Assembly (NCBI GenBank): GCA_021824055.1
Contig: JAKALV010000071.1
Coordinates: 1-12,663, forward strand
Direction: 5' to 3'
DNA length: 12,663 bases
Source of the DNA: Acidobacteriota bacterium
GTDB lineage: Bacteria > Acidobacteriota > Vicinamibacteria > Vicinamibacterales > SCN-69-37
Part shown: one piece after another, positions 1-6,040 of the stretch
How positions within the stretch are numbered: the first letter of the stretch is position 1
Layout of the letters: the number at the start of each line of letters is the position of its first letter
Notes under the pieces: generated by a model
Told to the model about the DNA's origin: nothing
Databases searched by the model: none
Seen by the model: the letters and a program-made list of their open reading frames with translations, nothing else
Position numbers and translations under genes: made by a program

Positions 1-700
1 TGCCGCCTTCGTAGTGGAACGTGTGCGCTTTTCCGTCGCGCTCATCATCAATGGAAATAGTGACGCCCGCGTTGAGGAACGCCAGCTCGCGAAGCCGCTG
101 CGAGAGGGTCTCAAAGCTGAAGTCGGTGGTCTCGAAGATCTTGCCGTCCGGCTTGAACGTGATTTTCGTGCCCCGTTTTTCGGTCTTGCCGGTGACATAC
201 AGATCGCCCGACGGCACGCCGCGGTGGTACCGCTGCTGGTGCACATGACCGTTGCGCCAGATCTCCAACTCGAGCATTTCAGAGAGCGCGTTGACGACGG
301 ACACGCCGACGCCGTGGAGACCGCCCGACACTTTGTAGGCCGAGTTCTCGAACTTGCCGCCGGCGTGCAGCACCGTGAGCACGACTTCCGCGGCGGACTT
401 GCCGCTTTCGTGCATGTCAACCGGGATGCCGCGGCCGTCATCGATCACCGTCACAGATCCGTCGATATGGATCGTGACTGTGATGTTCTTGCAGTACCCG
501 GCCAGCGCCTCGTCGATGGAATTGTCGACGACTTCGTACACCAGGTGGTGCAGGCCCTGCGGTCCGGTTGAGCCGATGTACATCGCCGGCCGCTTTTGAA
601 CCGCTTCCAGGCCTTCCAGGACTTTGATCTTGTCCGCGCGGTAATCGTCCCCCGCCGCCGCCTGCGCAACGTCGCGCGACTCCTGCTCCGTGTTTGCCAT
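1..700 (-). CDS. gyrB: DNA gyrase subunit B, N-terminal part (3' end outside window)
   Basis: GyrB is the ATPase subunit of the type II topoisomerase that introduces negative supercoils ahead of replication forks. Reading leftwards from the ATG at 700-698, 233 codons are visible before the window edge, all within the GHKL ATPase domain and the beginning of the transducer domain. Visible family motifs are KRPAMYIG (36-43), EVVDNSIDEALAGY (56-69, N60 matching the Mg-ATP-binding N46 of E. coli), DDGRGIP (87-93, D87 matching E. coli D73), VLHAGGKF (110-117) and the ATP-lid motif YKVSGGLHGVGVS (122-134). The N-terminus is about 14 residues longer than in E. coli. It starts 19 bp after the dnaN stop with no clear ribosome binding site, so it is probably cotranscribed with dnaN. 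ParE is the paralogous alternative, but the position beside dnaA-dnaN favours GyrB. Confidence 0.96.
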   Translation of the reverse strand, partial: MANTEQESRDVAQAAAGDDYRADKIKVLEGLEAVQKRPAMYIGSTGPQGLHHLVYEVVDNSIDEALAGYCKNITVTIHIDGSVTVIDDGRGIPVDMHESGKSAAEVVLTVLHAGGKFENSAYKVSGGLHGVGVSVVNALSEMLELEIWRNGHVHQQRYHRGVPSGDLYVTGKTEKRGTKITFKPDGKIFETTDFSFETLSQRLRELAFLNAGVTISIDDERDGKAHTFHYEGG

Positions 701-719
701 TAACGAGTCTGGTCCCGCA

Positions 720-1826
720 TCAAATGCGCATCGGCATGATCACGTACGTGTAGTCGTAGCCATCGGCGCCGATCGGCTTCATGACCGCCTGGCTCATCTC
801 GTCCTTGAACTCGAGCAGGACGCTCTCGGTTTCAACAACCCCCAGGAAATTGTCCACGTAGTCGGCGTTGAAGCAAATCTGCATCGCCGTGCCGGAGTAG
901 TCCACCGGAAGCACTTCGTGCGCTTCGCCGACTTCCGGCGTGCTGGAGGTGATCTCAACCTGGTCCTTTCCCATCACAAACCGCACGGCTTTTGAGCGTT
1001 CGTTGGACAACAAGCGGACGCGCTTGACCGCTGCGGCCAGCCGATCACGGTCAAACTCAATCGACTTGTCGTTCGATTTGGGAATCACGCGCTCGTACGC
1101 CGGAAAGTTCGCGTCGATCTTCCGTGAAATCAACAGGCGGCCTTCCGTACGGAAGAACAAATGGTTTTCGCCCTGAGAAAACTCCACGACGCTGGCGTCG
1201 TCGATCAGCCGGCTGACCTCGTTAAGGGTCTTGCGCGGCAGAAGGACTTCGGATTTGGCCGACTTCCCCGCAGATTCCTTCACTGTGATCAGCGCCAGGC
1301 GATGGCCGTCGGTCGCGATCATGCTCATCTCGTCCGGGCGCAAGACAAGCTGCGCGCCGTTCAGGAAATACCGCGTGTCTTCGCTGGTAATAGCAAACCG
1401 CGTGTGCGAGATCAGACGTTTCAGCGCGGCGCCGGGCAACGAGGCCTCGGACGGCCCGCCGTCCTGCGGCGGTGTGGGAAATTCAGAAGCTGGCAGTGTC
1501 TGGATTTTCGACTCAAAGCGGTCGGCGGCGACCGTGACGCTCTTGCCGCCTTTGTCTTCCTCGATCCGAATGTCCGTGTCGGGCAGCGCGCTCACGATCT
1601 CAAAAAGTTTCTTCGCCGGCAGCGTCAGTGTTCCCGGTTTGGCAACCGTGGCTTCACATTTACTGCGCAATCCGACATCAAGATCCGTGGCGAGCAACGA
1701 CACACCGCTCTTCTCGGCGTGGATCAGCACATTCGCGAGAATGGGAATGGTGTTCTTGCGTTCGACGATTCCCTGCAGTAGTGATAATTCCTTCAGCAGA
1801 TCGTTCTTGCGGACGACAAGCTCCAT
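720..1826 (-). CDS. dnaN: DNA polymerase III beta subunit (sliding clamp)
   Basis: DnaN is the ring-shaped sliding clamp that tethers DNA polymerase III and other enzymes to DNA. The 368-residue product has the usual family length and covers three clamp domains of about 120 residues each. Conserved pieces are ATDGHRLAL (171-179), FPAYERVIP (241-249), NADYVDNFL (320-328) and the C-terminal MPMRI (364-368), which contributes to the partner-binding pocket. The ATG at 1826-1824 gives a normal N-terminus (MELVVRKNDLL). A weak GAGG lies about 11 nt upstream. The gene follows dnaA across a 269-bp gap that appears to carry its own promoter and part of the origin, and precedes gyrB by 19 bp. Confidence 0.98.
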   Translation of the reverse strand: MELVVRKNDLLKELSLLQGIVERKNTIPILANVLIHAEKSGVSLLATDLDVGLRSKCEATVAKPGTLTLPAKKLFEIVSALPDTDIRIEEDKGGKSVTVAADRFESKIQTLPASEFPTPPQDGGPSEASLPGAALKRLISHTRFAITSEDTRYFLNGAQLVLRPDEMSMIATDGHRLALITVKESAGKSAKSEVLLPRKTLNEVSRLIDDASVVEFSQGENHLFFRTEGRLLISRKIDANFPAYERVIPKSNDKSIEFDRDRLAAAVKRVRLLSNERSKAVRFVMGKDQVEITSSTPEVGEAHEVLPVDYSGTAMQICFNADYVDNFLGVVETESVLLEFKDEMSQAVMKPIGADGYDYTYVIMPMRI

Positions 1827-1856
1827 GGGCAGGGCGACCTCACTCTCGAGCCATGT

Positions 1857-1961
1857 GATTAATCAAATCTCTAGAAGATCAAAGAGCCAGAGAATTATAA
1901 CAAAAAGAAGAGGCTGTTAGTAATGGAATCCATGGAGTTTTCTTGTTTATTTTCAGCAAGT
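1857..1961. other. AT-rich stretch, candidate DNA unwinding element of oriC
   Basis: By hand count about 34 of 105 bases are G or C, near 32%, against well over 60% in the flanking genes. The stretch lies in the dnaA-dnaN gap, next to DnaA-box-like 9-mers at 2013-2083. In Bacillus subtilis and many other bacteria the duplex-unwinding part of oriC lies in exactly this gap. Assignment rests on composition, position and the adjacent boxes. I could not identify a convincing run of DnaA-trio triplets. Confidence 0.6.
1894..1902 (-). promoter_or_regulatory. Putative dnaN promoter, extended -10 element
   Basis: Read on the minus strand, this is TGTTATAAT: a perfect TATAAT preceded by the TGn extension of an extended -10 promoter. 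No good -35 is present; TTACTA lies 18 bp upstream. The predicted transcript would have a leader of about 60 nt before the dnaN ATG. The element lies inside the AT-rich stretch proposed as the unwinding element, so a chance match is possible. Confidence 0.45.
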
Positions 1962-2012
1962 TACCCTGTGCATGCGGCTGTGCGTAATTCGGCGGGTTTT
2001 GCGCTCCCCGAC

Positions 2013-2083
2013 GGTGGAAAAGCGCCAGGTCGAAACCTTCCACATTTCATACACAGGCTCCGGCACCCGGGAACTGTGGAAAA
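2013..2083. promoter_or_regulatory. DnaA-box cluster between dnaA and dnaN (candidate oriC, downstream part)
   Basis: A TTTTCCACA 9-mer is on the minus strand at 2075-2083 (one mismatch from the E. coli consensus TTATCCACA). TTTTCCACC is on the minus strand at 2013-2021. A weaker CCTTCCACA is on the plus strand at 2036-2044. Their spacing and position beside the AT-rich stretch suggest the DnaA-binding part of the origin. The first 9-mer is identical to the two best sites upstream of dnaA, which supports a lineage-specific box. Confidence 0.55.
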
Positions 2084-2095
2084 ACTCGAAACGCC

Positions 2096-3460
2096 CTAAC
2101 GGAACGACTCGAGGAGGGTGTTGATAAGTGTGTTGAAAACCGAATCGTTCTTCCGGAGCTCTTCGACTTTACGGATCGAGTGAATCACGGTTGAATGGTG
2201 TTTCCCGCCAAAACTCCGGCCGATCTCCGGCAGGGACGCGTTGGTCAGCTGTTTGCACAAATACATCGCCACCTGGCGGGGCATCGCGATGGATTTCGAG
2301 TTATTGCGCGACTTCAATTCAACCAGTTTGAGCTGGTAGTAGTCCGCCACGAACTTCTGAATCATGTCGATGGTGACCGCGCGCTCGTCATGATTCAGCA
2401 CGTCACGCAACACTTCCTGGGCCAGCGACAACGTGAGGTCCCGGCCGGTCAACGAGGCATACGCCAGCAGCCGAATCAGGGCGCCTTCAAGTTCGCGAAC
2501 GTTCGACTTGATGCGGCCGGCGATGAACAACGCGACATTGTCCGCCAGCGGCACGCCTTCCGAGTCGGCTTTTCGCTTGAGAATCGCCACTTTTGTCTCG
2601 AGATCCGGCGACTGGATATCCGCAATCAACCCCCACTCGAACCGGCTCCGCATGCGTTCTTCGAGCTCGGCGATCTGGTGGGGCGGCACGTCGCTGCTGA
2701 GCACAATCTGTTTTTGCGCATCGTGCAGCGCGTTGAAGGTGTGAAAGAACTCGGTTTGCGTCCGTTCCTTGCCCGCAATGAACTGGACGTCGTCCACGAG
2801 CAACACATCCACGGAGCGGTACCGCTCTCGAAACTCCAGGATCCGGTCATAACGAAGGGCATTGACGACCTCGTTCATGAACCGCTCACCGGACACGTAC
2901 GTGAGCTTCATCTGCGGGTTGTGTTTCAGCACGTAGTCGCCGATGGCGTGCATCAGATGGGTCTTGCCCAACCCAACGCCGCCGTAGATATACAGCGGGT
3001 TGTACGACCGCGACGGCGCTTCCGCCACGGCGCGGCAGGCGGCGTGGGCAAACTGGTTTGATGCGCCGACAATGAACGTGTCAAACGAATAGCGGGGGCT
3101 CAGGCCCACGGCATCCACTGGAAGTGTTGGATCCGCGTAAGCCCCGACCGGAGCTGGTTCCGACGCAGGCTCCATGAATTCGATCGGCGCCAATGGCTGT
3201 GGCGCGGCGCCATCCGACGGCACAAACAACACCTGTACGCCAGGGCGGCCCACCTCAGCCAGGGCCTCGGCGATCACTCCGGCGTAGTGTCGGGTCAGCC
3301 ACTCGACCACGGTCTGGCTCGGCACCTGCACGCGCAGGCCGGCGACCCCCTCATCGCTCAAAAGCCCCGTGCTCTTGAACCAGGAGTGGTAGGTGTGGGC
3401 GTTGACCTTGGTCTCAACCCGGTTAAGAACTTCGTCCCAAATAGTTGAAGATAAAGACAC
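2096..3460 (-). CDS. dnaA: Chromosomal replication initiator protein DnaA
   Basis: DnaA is the AAA+ ATPase that binds DnaA boxes, melts oriC and loads the replicative helicase; it also represses its own gene in many bacteria. The 454 residues show domain I (about 1-80), a Pro/Ala-rich linker (about 83-118), AAA+ domain III and DNA-binding domain IV (about 355-454). Motifs are Walker A GGVGLGKT (160-167), Walker B LLVDDVQF (220-227), sensor 1 around LSSD (254-257), the arginine-finger stretch ERMRSRF (268-274), sensor 2 NVRELEGALIR (320-330) and the DnaA signature FGGKHHSTVIHS (417-428). The start is GTG at 3460-3458, giving the normal MSLSSTIWDEVLNR. The signature reads KHHST where E. coli has RDHTT, and N387 replaces the minor-groove R399. 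dnaA diverges from rpmH across 157 bp. Confidence 0.98.
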   Translation of the reverse strand: MSLSSTIWDEVLNRVETKVNAHTYHSWFKSTGLLSDEGVAGLRVQVPSQTVVEWLTRHYAGVIAEALAEVGRPGVQVLFVPSDGAAPQPLAPIEFMEPASEPAPVGAYADPTLPVDAVGLSPRYSFDTFIVGASNQFAHAACRAVAEAPSRSYNPLYIYGGVGLGKTHLMHAIGDYVLKHNPQMKLTYVSGERFMNEVVNALRYDRILEFRERYRSVDVLLVDDVQFIAGKERTQTEFFHTFNALHDAQKQIVLSSDVPPHQIAELEERMRSRFEWGLIADIQSPDLETKVAILKRKADSEGVPLADNVALFIAGRIKSNVRELEGALIRLLAYASLTGRDLTLSLAQEVLRDVLNHDERAVTIDMIQKFVADYYQLKLVELKSRNNSKSIAMPRQVAMYLCKQLTNASLPEIGRSFGGKHHSTVIHSIRKVEELRKNDSVFNTLINTLLESFR

Positions 3461-3465
3461 TTACG

Positions 3466-3497
3466 GTTTCCACAGTTTTTTCCACAGGTGTGGAAAA
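3466..3497. promoter_or_regulatory. Three DnaA-box-like sites overlapping the dnaA leader
   Basis: Three 9-mers lie immediately before the dnaA GTG: GTTTCCACA on plus at 3466-3474, TTTTCCACA on plus at 3478-3486, and TTTTCCACA on minus at 3489-3497. The last two face each other across two bases to form TTTTCCACAGGTGTGGAAAA, a near-perfect 20-bp palindrome. DnaA bound here would cover the dnaA ribosome-binding region and lie between dnaA and rpmH, consistent with autoregulation and with an upstream origin sub-region. Confidence 0.65.
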
Positions 3498-3510
3498 CTT
3501 CCGAAGGGGT

Positions 3511-3532
3511 GCCTGCCGAGCGGAAGGCAGGC
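3511..3532. repeat. Perfect 7-bp inverted repeat (hairpin) between dnaA and rpmH
   Basis: GCCTGCC (3511-3517) and GGCAGGC (3526-3532) pair perfectly around an 8-nt loop. No T-run follows on either strand, so it does not look like an intrinsic terminator. It lies upstream of dnaA. If the weak extended -10 (TGGTAGATT on minus, 3534-3542) is real, the hairpin would be at the 5' end of the dnaA mRNA. It may also be a dispersed palindromic repeat. Confidence 0.55.
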
Positions 3533-3575
3533 GAATCTACCACAGTTTCAAACTCTTCCGGGCCTCAGACGGGCG

Positions 3576-3605
3576 TTGACAGGTTTTCCCTTCCTTCGCT
3601 ATGCT
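3576..3605 (+). promoter_or_regulatory. Putative rpmH promoter
   Basis: A perfect -35 TTGACA (3576-3581), an 18-bp spacer and a -10 TATGCT (3600-3605, four of six consensus bases) form a strong-looking housekeeping sigma promoter. Transcription should begin at about 3611-3613. The rpmH ATG is at 3618, so the leader would be only about 5-7 nt. It probably drives rpmH and downstream genes of the block. Confidence 0.7.
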
Positions 3606-3617
3606 CGGTTGTTTCCT

Positions 3618-3758
3618 ATGAAGCGTACCTTCCAGCCCAATCGTCGTCGGCGTAGCAAGACTCATGGCTTTCGCGTGCGTATGAGCACAAAGAACGGCCG
3701 GATCGTCCTCGCGCGCCGTCGCGCGAAAGGACGCAAGCGTCTAACGGTTTCCACGTAG
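3618..3758 (+). CDS. rpmH: 50S ribosomal protein L34
   Basis: L34 is a small, very basic protein of the large ribosomal subunit. The 46-residue product begins with the nearly invariant MKRTFQP and contains THGFRVRM (15-22) and the Arg/Lys-rich tail ARRRAKGRKRL (32-42), matching the family over its whole length. The frame is open upstream, but this internal ATG is where family homology starts. No Shine-Dalgarno sequence precedes it, and the predicted promoter leaves almost no leader. It comes first in the conserved rpmH-rnpA-yidD-yidC-jag order. A short inverted repeat (CGCGC at 3759-3763, GCGCG at 3769-3773) directly follows the stop codon. Confidence 0.98.
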   Translation: MKRTFQPNRRRRSKTHGFRVRMSTKNGRIVLARRRAKGRKRLTVST

Positions 3759-3779
3759 CGCGCACCACGCGCGGTGTCC

Positions 3780-4130
3780 ATGTCACAGTCTTTCGGCCGG
3801 CACGTGCGGCTGCGTTCACGCGCAGAGTTTGTCGCCGTGCAGGAACATGGGCGCCGTGTCGCCAGCCGCCATTTGACCCTGTTGGCCCTGCCGAACACAC
3901 GCGGCGTGGATCGCCTGGGGGTTGTGGCCTCTCGACGACTCGGCGGCGCGGTGCTTCGCAATCGCGCCAAGCGGCGGATTCGCGAAGTCTTTCGTGCGGG
4001 TGAACCCGATCGTCCGGTGGTCGGCGCACTCGACATCGTCGTGATCCCTCGTCGAGAGGTCACCACGATCGTATTTTCTGATCTCCAATTGGAATTTAAT
4101 GCCGCGCTCCGCAAACTTCGCGCACGCTGA
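3780..4130 (+). CDS. rnpA: Ribonuclease P protein component
   Basis: RnpA is the protein subunit of RNase P, which helps the catalytic RNA remove 5' leaders from tRNA precursors. The 116-residue product shows RLRSRAEF (10-17 from this start), the strand region GVVASRRLGGAVLRNRAKR and the RNR signature RNRAKRRIRE (60-69), which lines the RNA-binding groove. I chose the ATG at 3780. A GTG two codons upstream (3774) is equally possible in sequence terms, adding two residues. Neither start has a clear ribosome binding site, and a small inverted repeat (3759-3773) occupies the space after rpmH. The 3' end overlaps yidD by 32 nt. Confidence 0.95.
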   Translation: MSQSFGRHVRLRSRAEFVAVQEHGRRVASRHLTLLALPNTRGVDRLGVVASRRLGGAVLRNRAKRRIREVFRAGEPDRPVVGALDIVVIPRREVTTIVFSDLQLEFNAALRKLRAR

Positions 4131-4374
4131 ACCGCCGGCCGCCCCGTTGTCGATCGGAGTGCGCGTGGCGCTGGTGTGCGTCCATGGGTACCAGCTGCTG
4201 TTGGCGCCGTTTGCGGGCGGCGCGTGCCGTTTCTCTCCGTCGTGTTCCGTGTATGCCATCGAAGCGTTGACGCGGCATGGTGTATGGCGCGGAGGCAGAA
4301 TGGCTTTGGCCCGCGTGGCCCGTTGTCACCCGTTCGGCGCATCCGGCGTGGATCCCGTGCCACCAGTTCAATGA
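4099..4374 (+). CDS. yidD: Membrane protein insertion efficiency factor YidD
   Basis: YidD is a small membrane-associated protein that aids insertion of inner-membrane proteins and is usually encoded between rnpA and yidC. The 91-residue product has an amphipathic or hydrophobic N-terminal segment (about 20-38), then the family signature CRFSPSCSVYAIEAL (43-57), HGVWRGG (60-66) and RCHPFGASGVDPVP (75-88), with conserved cysteines at 43, 49 and 76. It begins inside the last codons of rnpA (32-nt overlap), with a GGA about 5 nt before the ATG. This suggests translational coupling. Later GTG starts in the same frame are possible because the first 18 residues are not conserved in the family. Confidence 0.94.
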   Translation: MPRSANFAHAEPPAAPLSIGVRVALVCVHGYQLLLAPFAGGACRFSPSCSVYAIEALTRHGVWRGGRMALARVARCHPFGASGVDPVPPVQ

Positions 4375-4396
4375 CCCCTGTTCTTGTTGCCTAATT

Positions 4397-6040
4397 ATGG
4401 AAAAGCGCGTATTTCTCGCCATCGCCCTGTCGTTGCTGGTGCTGACGCTCTATCAGACATTCGTCGCGCCGCCGGCGGCCCCAACGGTTCCACCGGTGGC
4501 CGCGGGGCAGAACACCTCTCCGTCGTCTCAAGGGCCGGCGGCCGCGGTCGCCGCGCCGGCGACAACGCCGGAAGTGGTGTTTCCCGTCCCGGTCGCGAAC
4601 CCATCGGCCCGCGACATCACGGTCGATACGGAGAACATCCACGCCGTCTTCTCGACCCAGGGCGCGGTGGTGAAGCACTGGCGCCTGAAGCACTACGCCG
4701 ACAATGCCGGCCAACCGCTCGATCTGGTGCCCGTCCAGATACCAGCGTCAATGCCGCGTCCGTTCTCGCTGTCGACCGACGACCCGGCGCTGACGGCGGC
4801 GATGGCGTCGGCGATCTATGAGCCGAGCGCCGGGAACCTGTCGCTTGAGAATAACCCGGGCGTTCTGAGTTTTGATTATCGGGATCCCGCCACCGGACTG
4901 AACGTCCACAAGAGTTTTCAATTCCAGCCGAAGGGTCACCCGTACCTGATCGACGTTGAAGCCACCATTGACGTCGCGGGCGCCGCAAAGCCGGTCACGA
5001 TTGAGCTCGGGCCCTCAGTCGGCGTTGGCTACAACGAACAAGGGTCGCGCTACGGCTATCCGAATCAGCCGGTGTTGTCGCGAGCCGGCAAAGTTGAACG
5101 GCTGAAGACCGCCGACCTGGCCACCAAGCCGACCTATGACGGGCCGTTCCGCTTCGTCGGCGTGGGCGATCACTACTTCCTGAGCGCTGCGCTGCCGGGC
5201 GACAAGAACGTGAAGGTCACGTACGCGCCGGTGGAACTGCCCGTGCCGTGGAACGACCCGCAAAATCGAAAGCGACTGTTCTTTTCGTACAGCGTGGCGT
5301 CGCCGGGCGCGGCGTCGGTGCCGTTCTTCTTCGGGCCGAAAGCCTTCGACACGCTGCGCGCCGTTGATGTGGAGCTGGTTCGCACCATCGACTTCGGGAT
5401 GTTTGCGTTCCTCGTCGTGCCGCTGCTGCAGGCGCTCAAGTGGGTGAACGGGTACGTCGGCAACTACGGCTGGTCGATCGTCGTGCTCACGATTCTGATC
5501 AACATTGTGCTGTTTCCCCTGCGCCACCGCAGCATGGTGTCGATGAAGAAGATGCAGGCGCTGCAGCCGAAGACGAAGGCGATCCAGGATCGCTACGCGA
5601 AGTACAAAGTCACGGACCCGGAACGCCAGAAGATGAACCAGGAAATGATGGCGCTCTACAAGGAACACGGCGTCAATCCGGCCAGCGGTTGCGTGCCGAT
5701 GCTGTTGACGCTGCCGATTCTGTTTGCCTTCTACTCCCTGCTCGCCATGTCGATCGAGCTGCGGCACGCGCCGTTCATCGGGTATCTTCAGGACTTGTCC
5801 ATGCCCGACAAGTACTGGATCACGCCGCTCCTGATGGGCGCCACGATGTTCTGGCAACAGCGGATGATGCCGTCCACGGCCGATCCCGTGCAGCAGAAGA
5901 TGTTCCTCTTCATGCCGATCATCTTTACCTTCAGCTTCATCTGGGCGCCCGCCGGCCTGGTGTTGTACTGGCTGATGAGCAACCTCATGGCGATCGGCCA
6001 GCAGTACGTGACCAACAAGATGATCGGAGCCAAGCGATGA
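4397..6040 (+). CDS. yidC: Membrane protein insertase YidC
   Basis: YidC inserts and folds inner-membrane proteins alone or with SecYEG. The 547-residue product has an N-terminal membrane anchor (about 5-22), an Ala/Pro-rich linker (24-58), a large periplasmic beta domain (about 60-325) typical of Gram-negative YidC, and the conserved insertase core with membrane segments at about 357-376, 433-452, 474-488 and 503-525. Core motifs are PLRHRSMVSMKKMQ (374-387), QEMMALYKEHGVNP (415-428), GCVPMLL and PAGLVLYW. The hydrophilic-groove arginine (E. coli R366) aligns with Asn369. The frame is open for 40 codons upstream, but ATG 4397 gives the classic MEKRVFLAIALSLLVL start. It follows yidD by 22 nt without a clear ribosome binding site, and overlaps the next gene by 4 nt. 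Confidence 0.97.
   Translation: MEKRVFLAIALSLLVLTLYQTFVAPPAAPTVPPVAAGQNTSPSSQGPAAAVAAPATTPEVVFPVPVANPSARDITVDTENIHAVFSTQGAVVKHWRLKHYADNAGQPLDLVPVQIPASMPRPFSLSTDDPALTAAMASAIYEPSAGNLSLENNPGVLSFDYRDPATGLNVHKSFQFQPKGHPYLIDVEATIDVAGAAKPVTIELGPSVGVGYNEQGSRYGYPNQPVLSRAGKVERLKTADLATKPTYDGPFRFVGVGDHYFLSAALPGDKNVKVTYAPVELPVPWNDPQNRKRLFFSYSVASPGAASVPFFFGPKAFDTLRAVDVELVRTIDFGMFAFLVVPLLQALKWVNGYVGNYGWSIVVLTILINIVLFPLRHRSMVSMKKMQALQPKTKAIQDRYAKYKVTDPERQKMNQEMMALYKEHGVNPASGCVPMLLTLPILFAFYSLLAMSIELRHAPFIGYLQDLSMPDKYWITPLLMGATMFWQQRMMPSTADPVQQKMFLFMPIIFTFSFIWAPAGLVLYWLMSNLMAIGQQYVTNKMIGAKR

Noticed and set aside
1161..1920. Plus-strand open frames of 206 and 229 codons opposite dnaN
   Set aside because: Both overlap DnaN, whose whole length is supported by family motifs. 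The 229-codon frame also runs through the AT-rich gap without motifs.
3746..3757. Sequence GTTTCCACGTAG as a second parS or DnaA site
   Set aside because: Only one half resembles parS and the other arm does not match. As a DnaA box it ends CCACG rather than CCACA. It is within conserved rpmH codons.
4277..4396. 40-codon upstream extension of yidC
   Set aside because: The extension overlaps yidD in another frame and has no family resemblance. MEKRVFLAIALSLLVL at 4397 is the typical YidC N-terminus.
4899..4915. GTCCACA in yidC as another DnaA box
   Set aside because: The first bases of the 9-mer do not match TTTT or TTAT, and it lies in coding sequence with no clustering.
5015..5857. Long minus-strand open frame (280 codons) opposite yidC
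   Set aside because: It lies entirely antisense to a well-supported YidC, has biased Arg/His-rich content and no recognisable domain. Long antisense frames are expected in GC-rich coding DNA.
5440..6036. Upstream extension of the jag frame through yidC
   Set aside because: The extra sequence is an out-of-frame reading of YidC. The ATG at 6037 has a GGAG site and the standard ATGA overlap.
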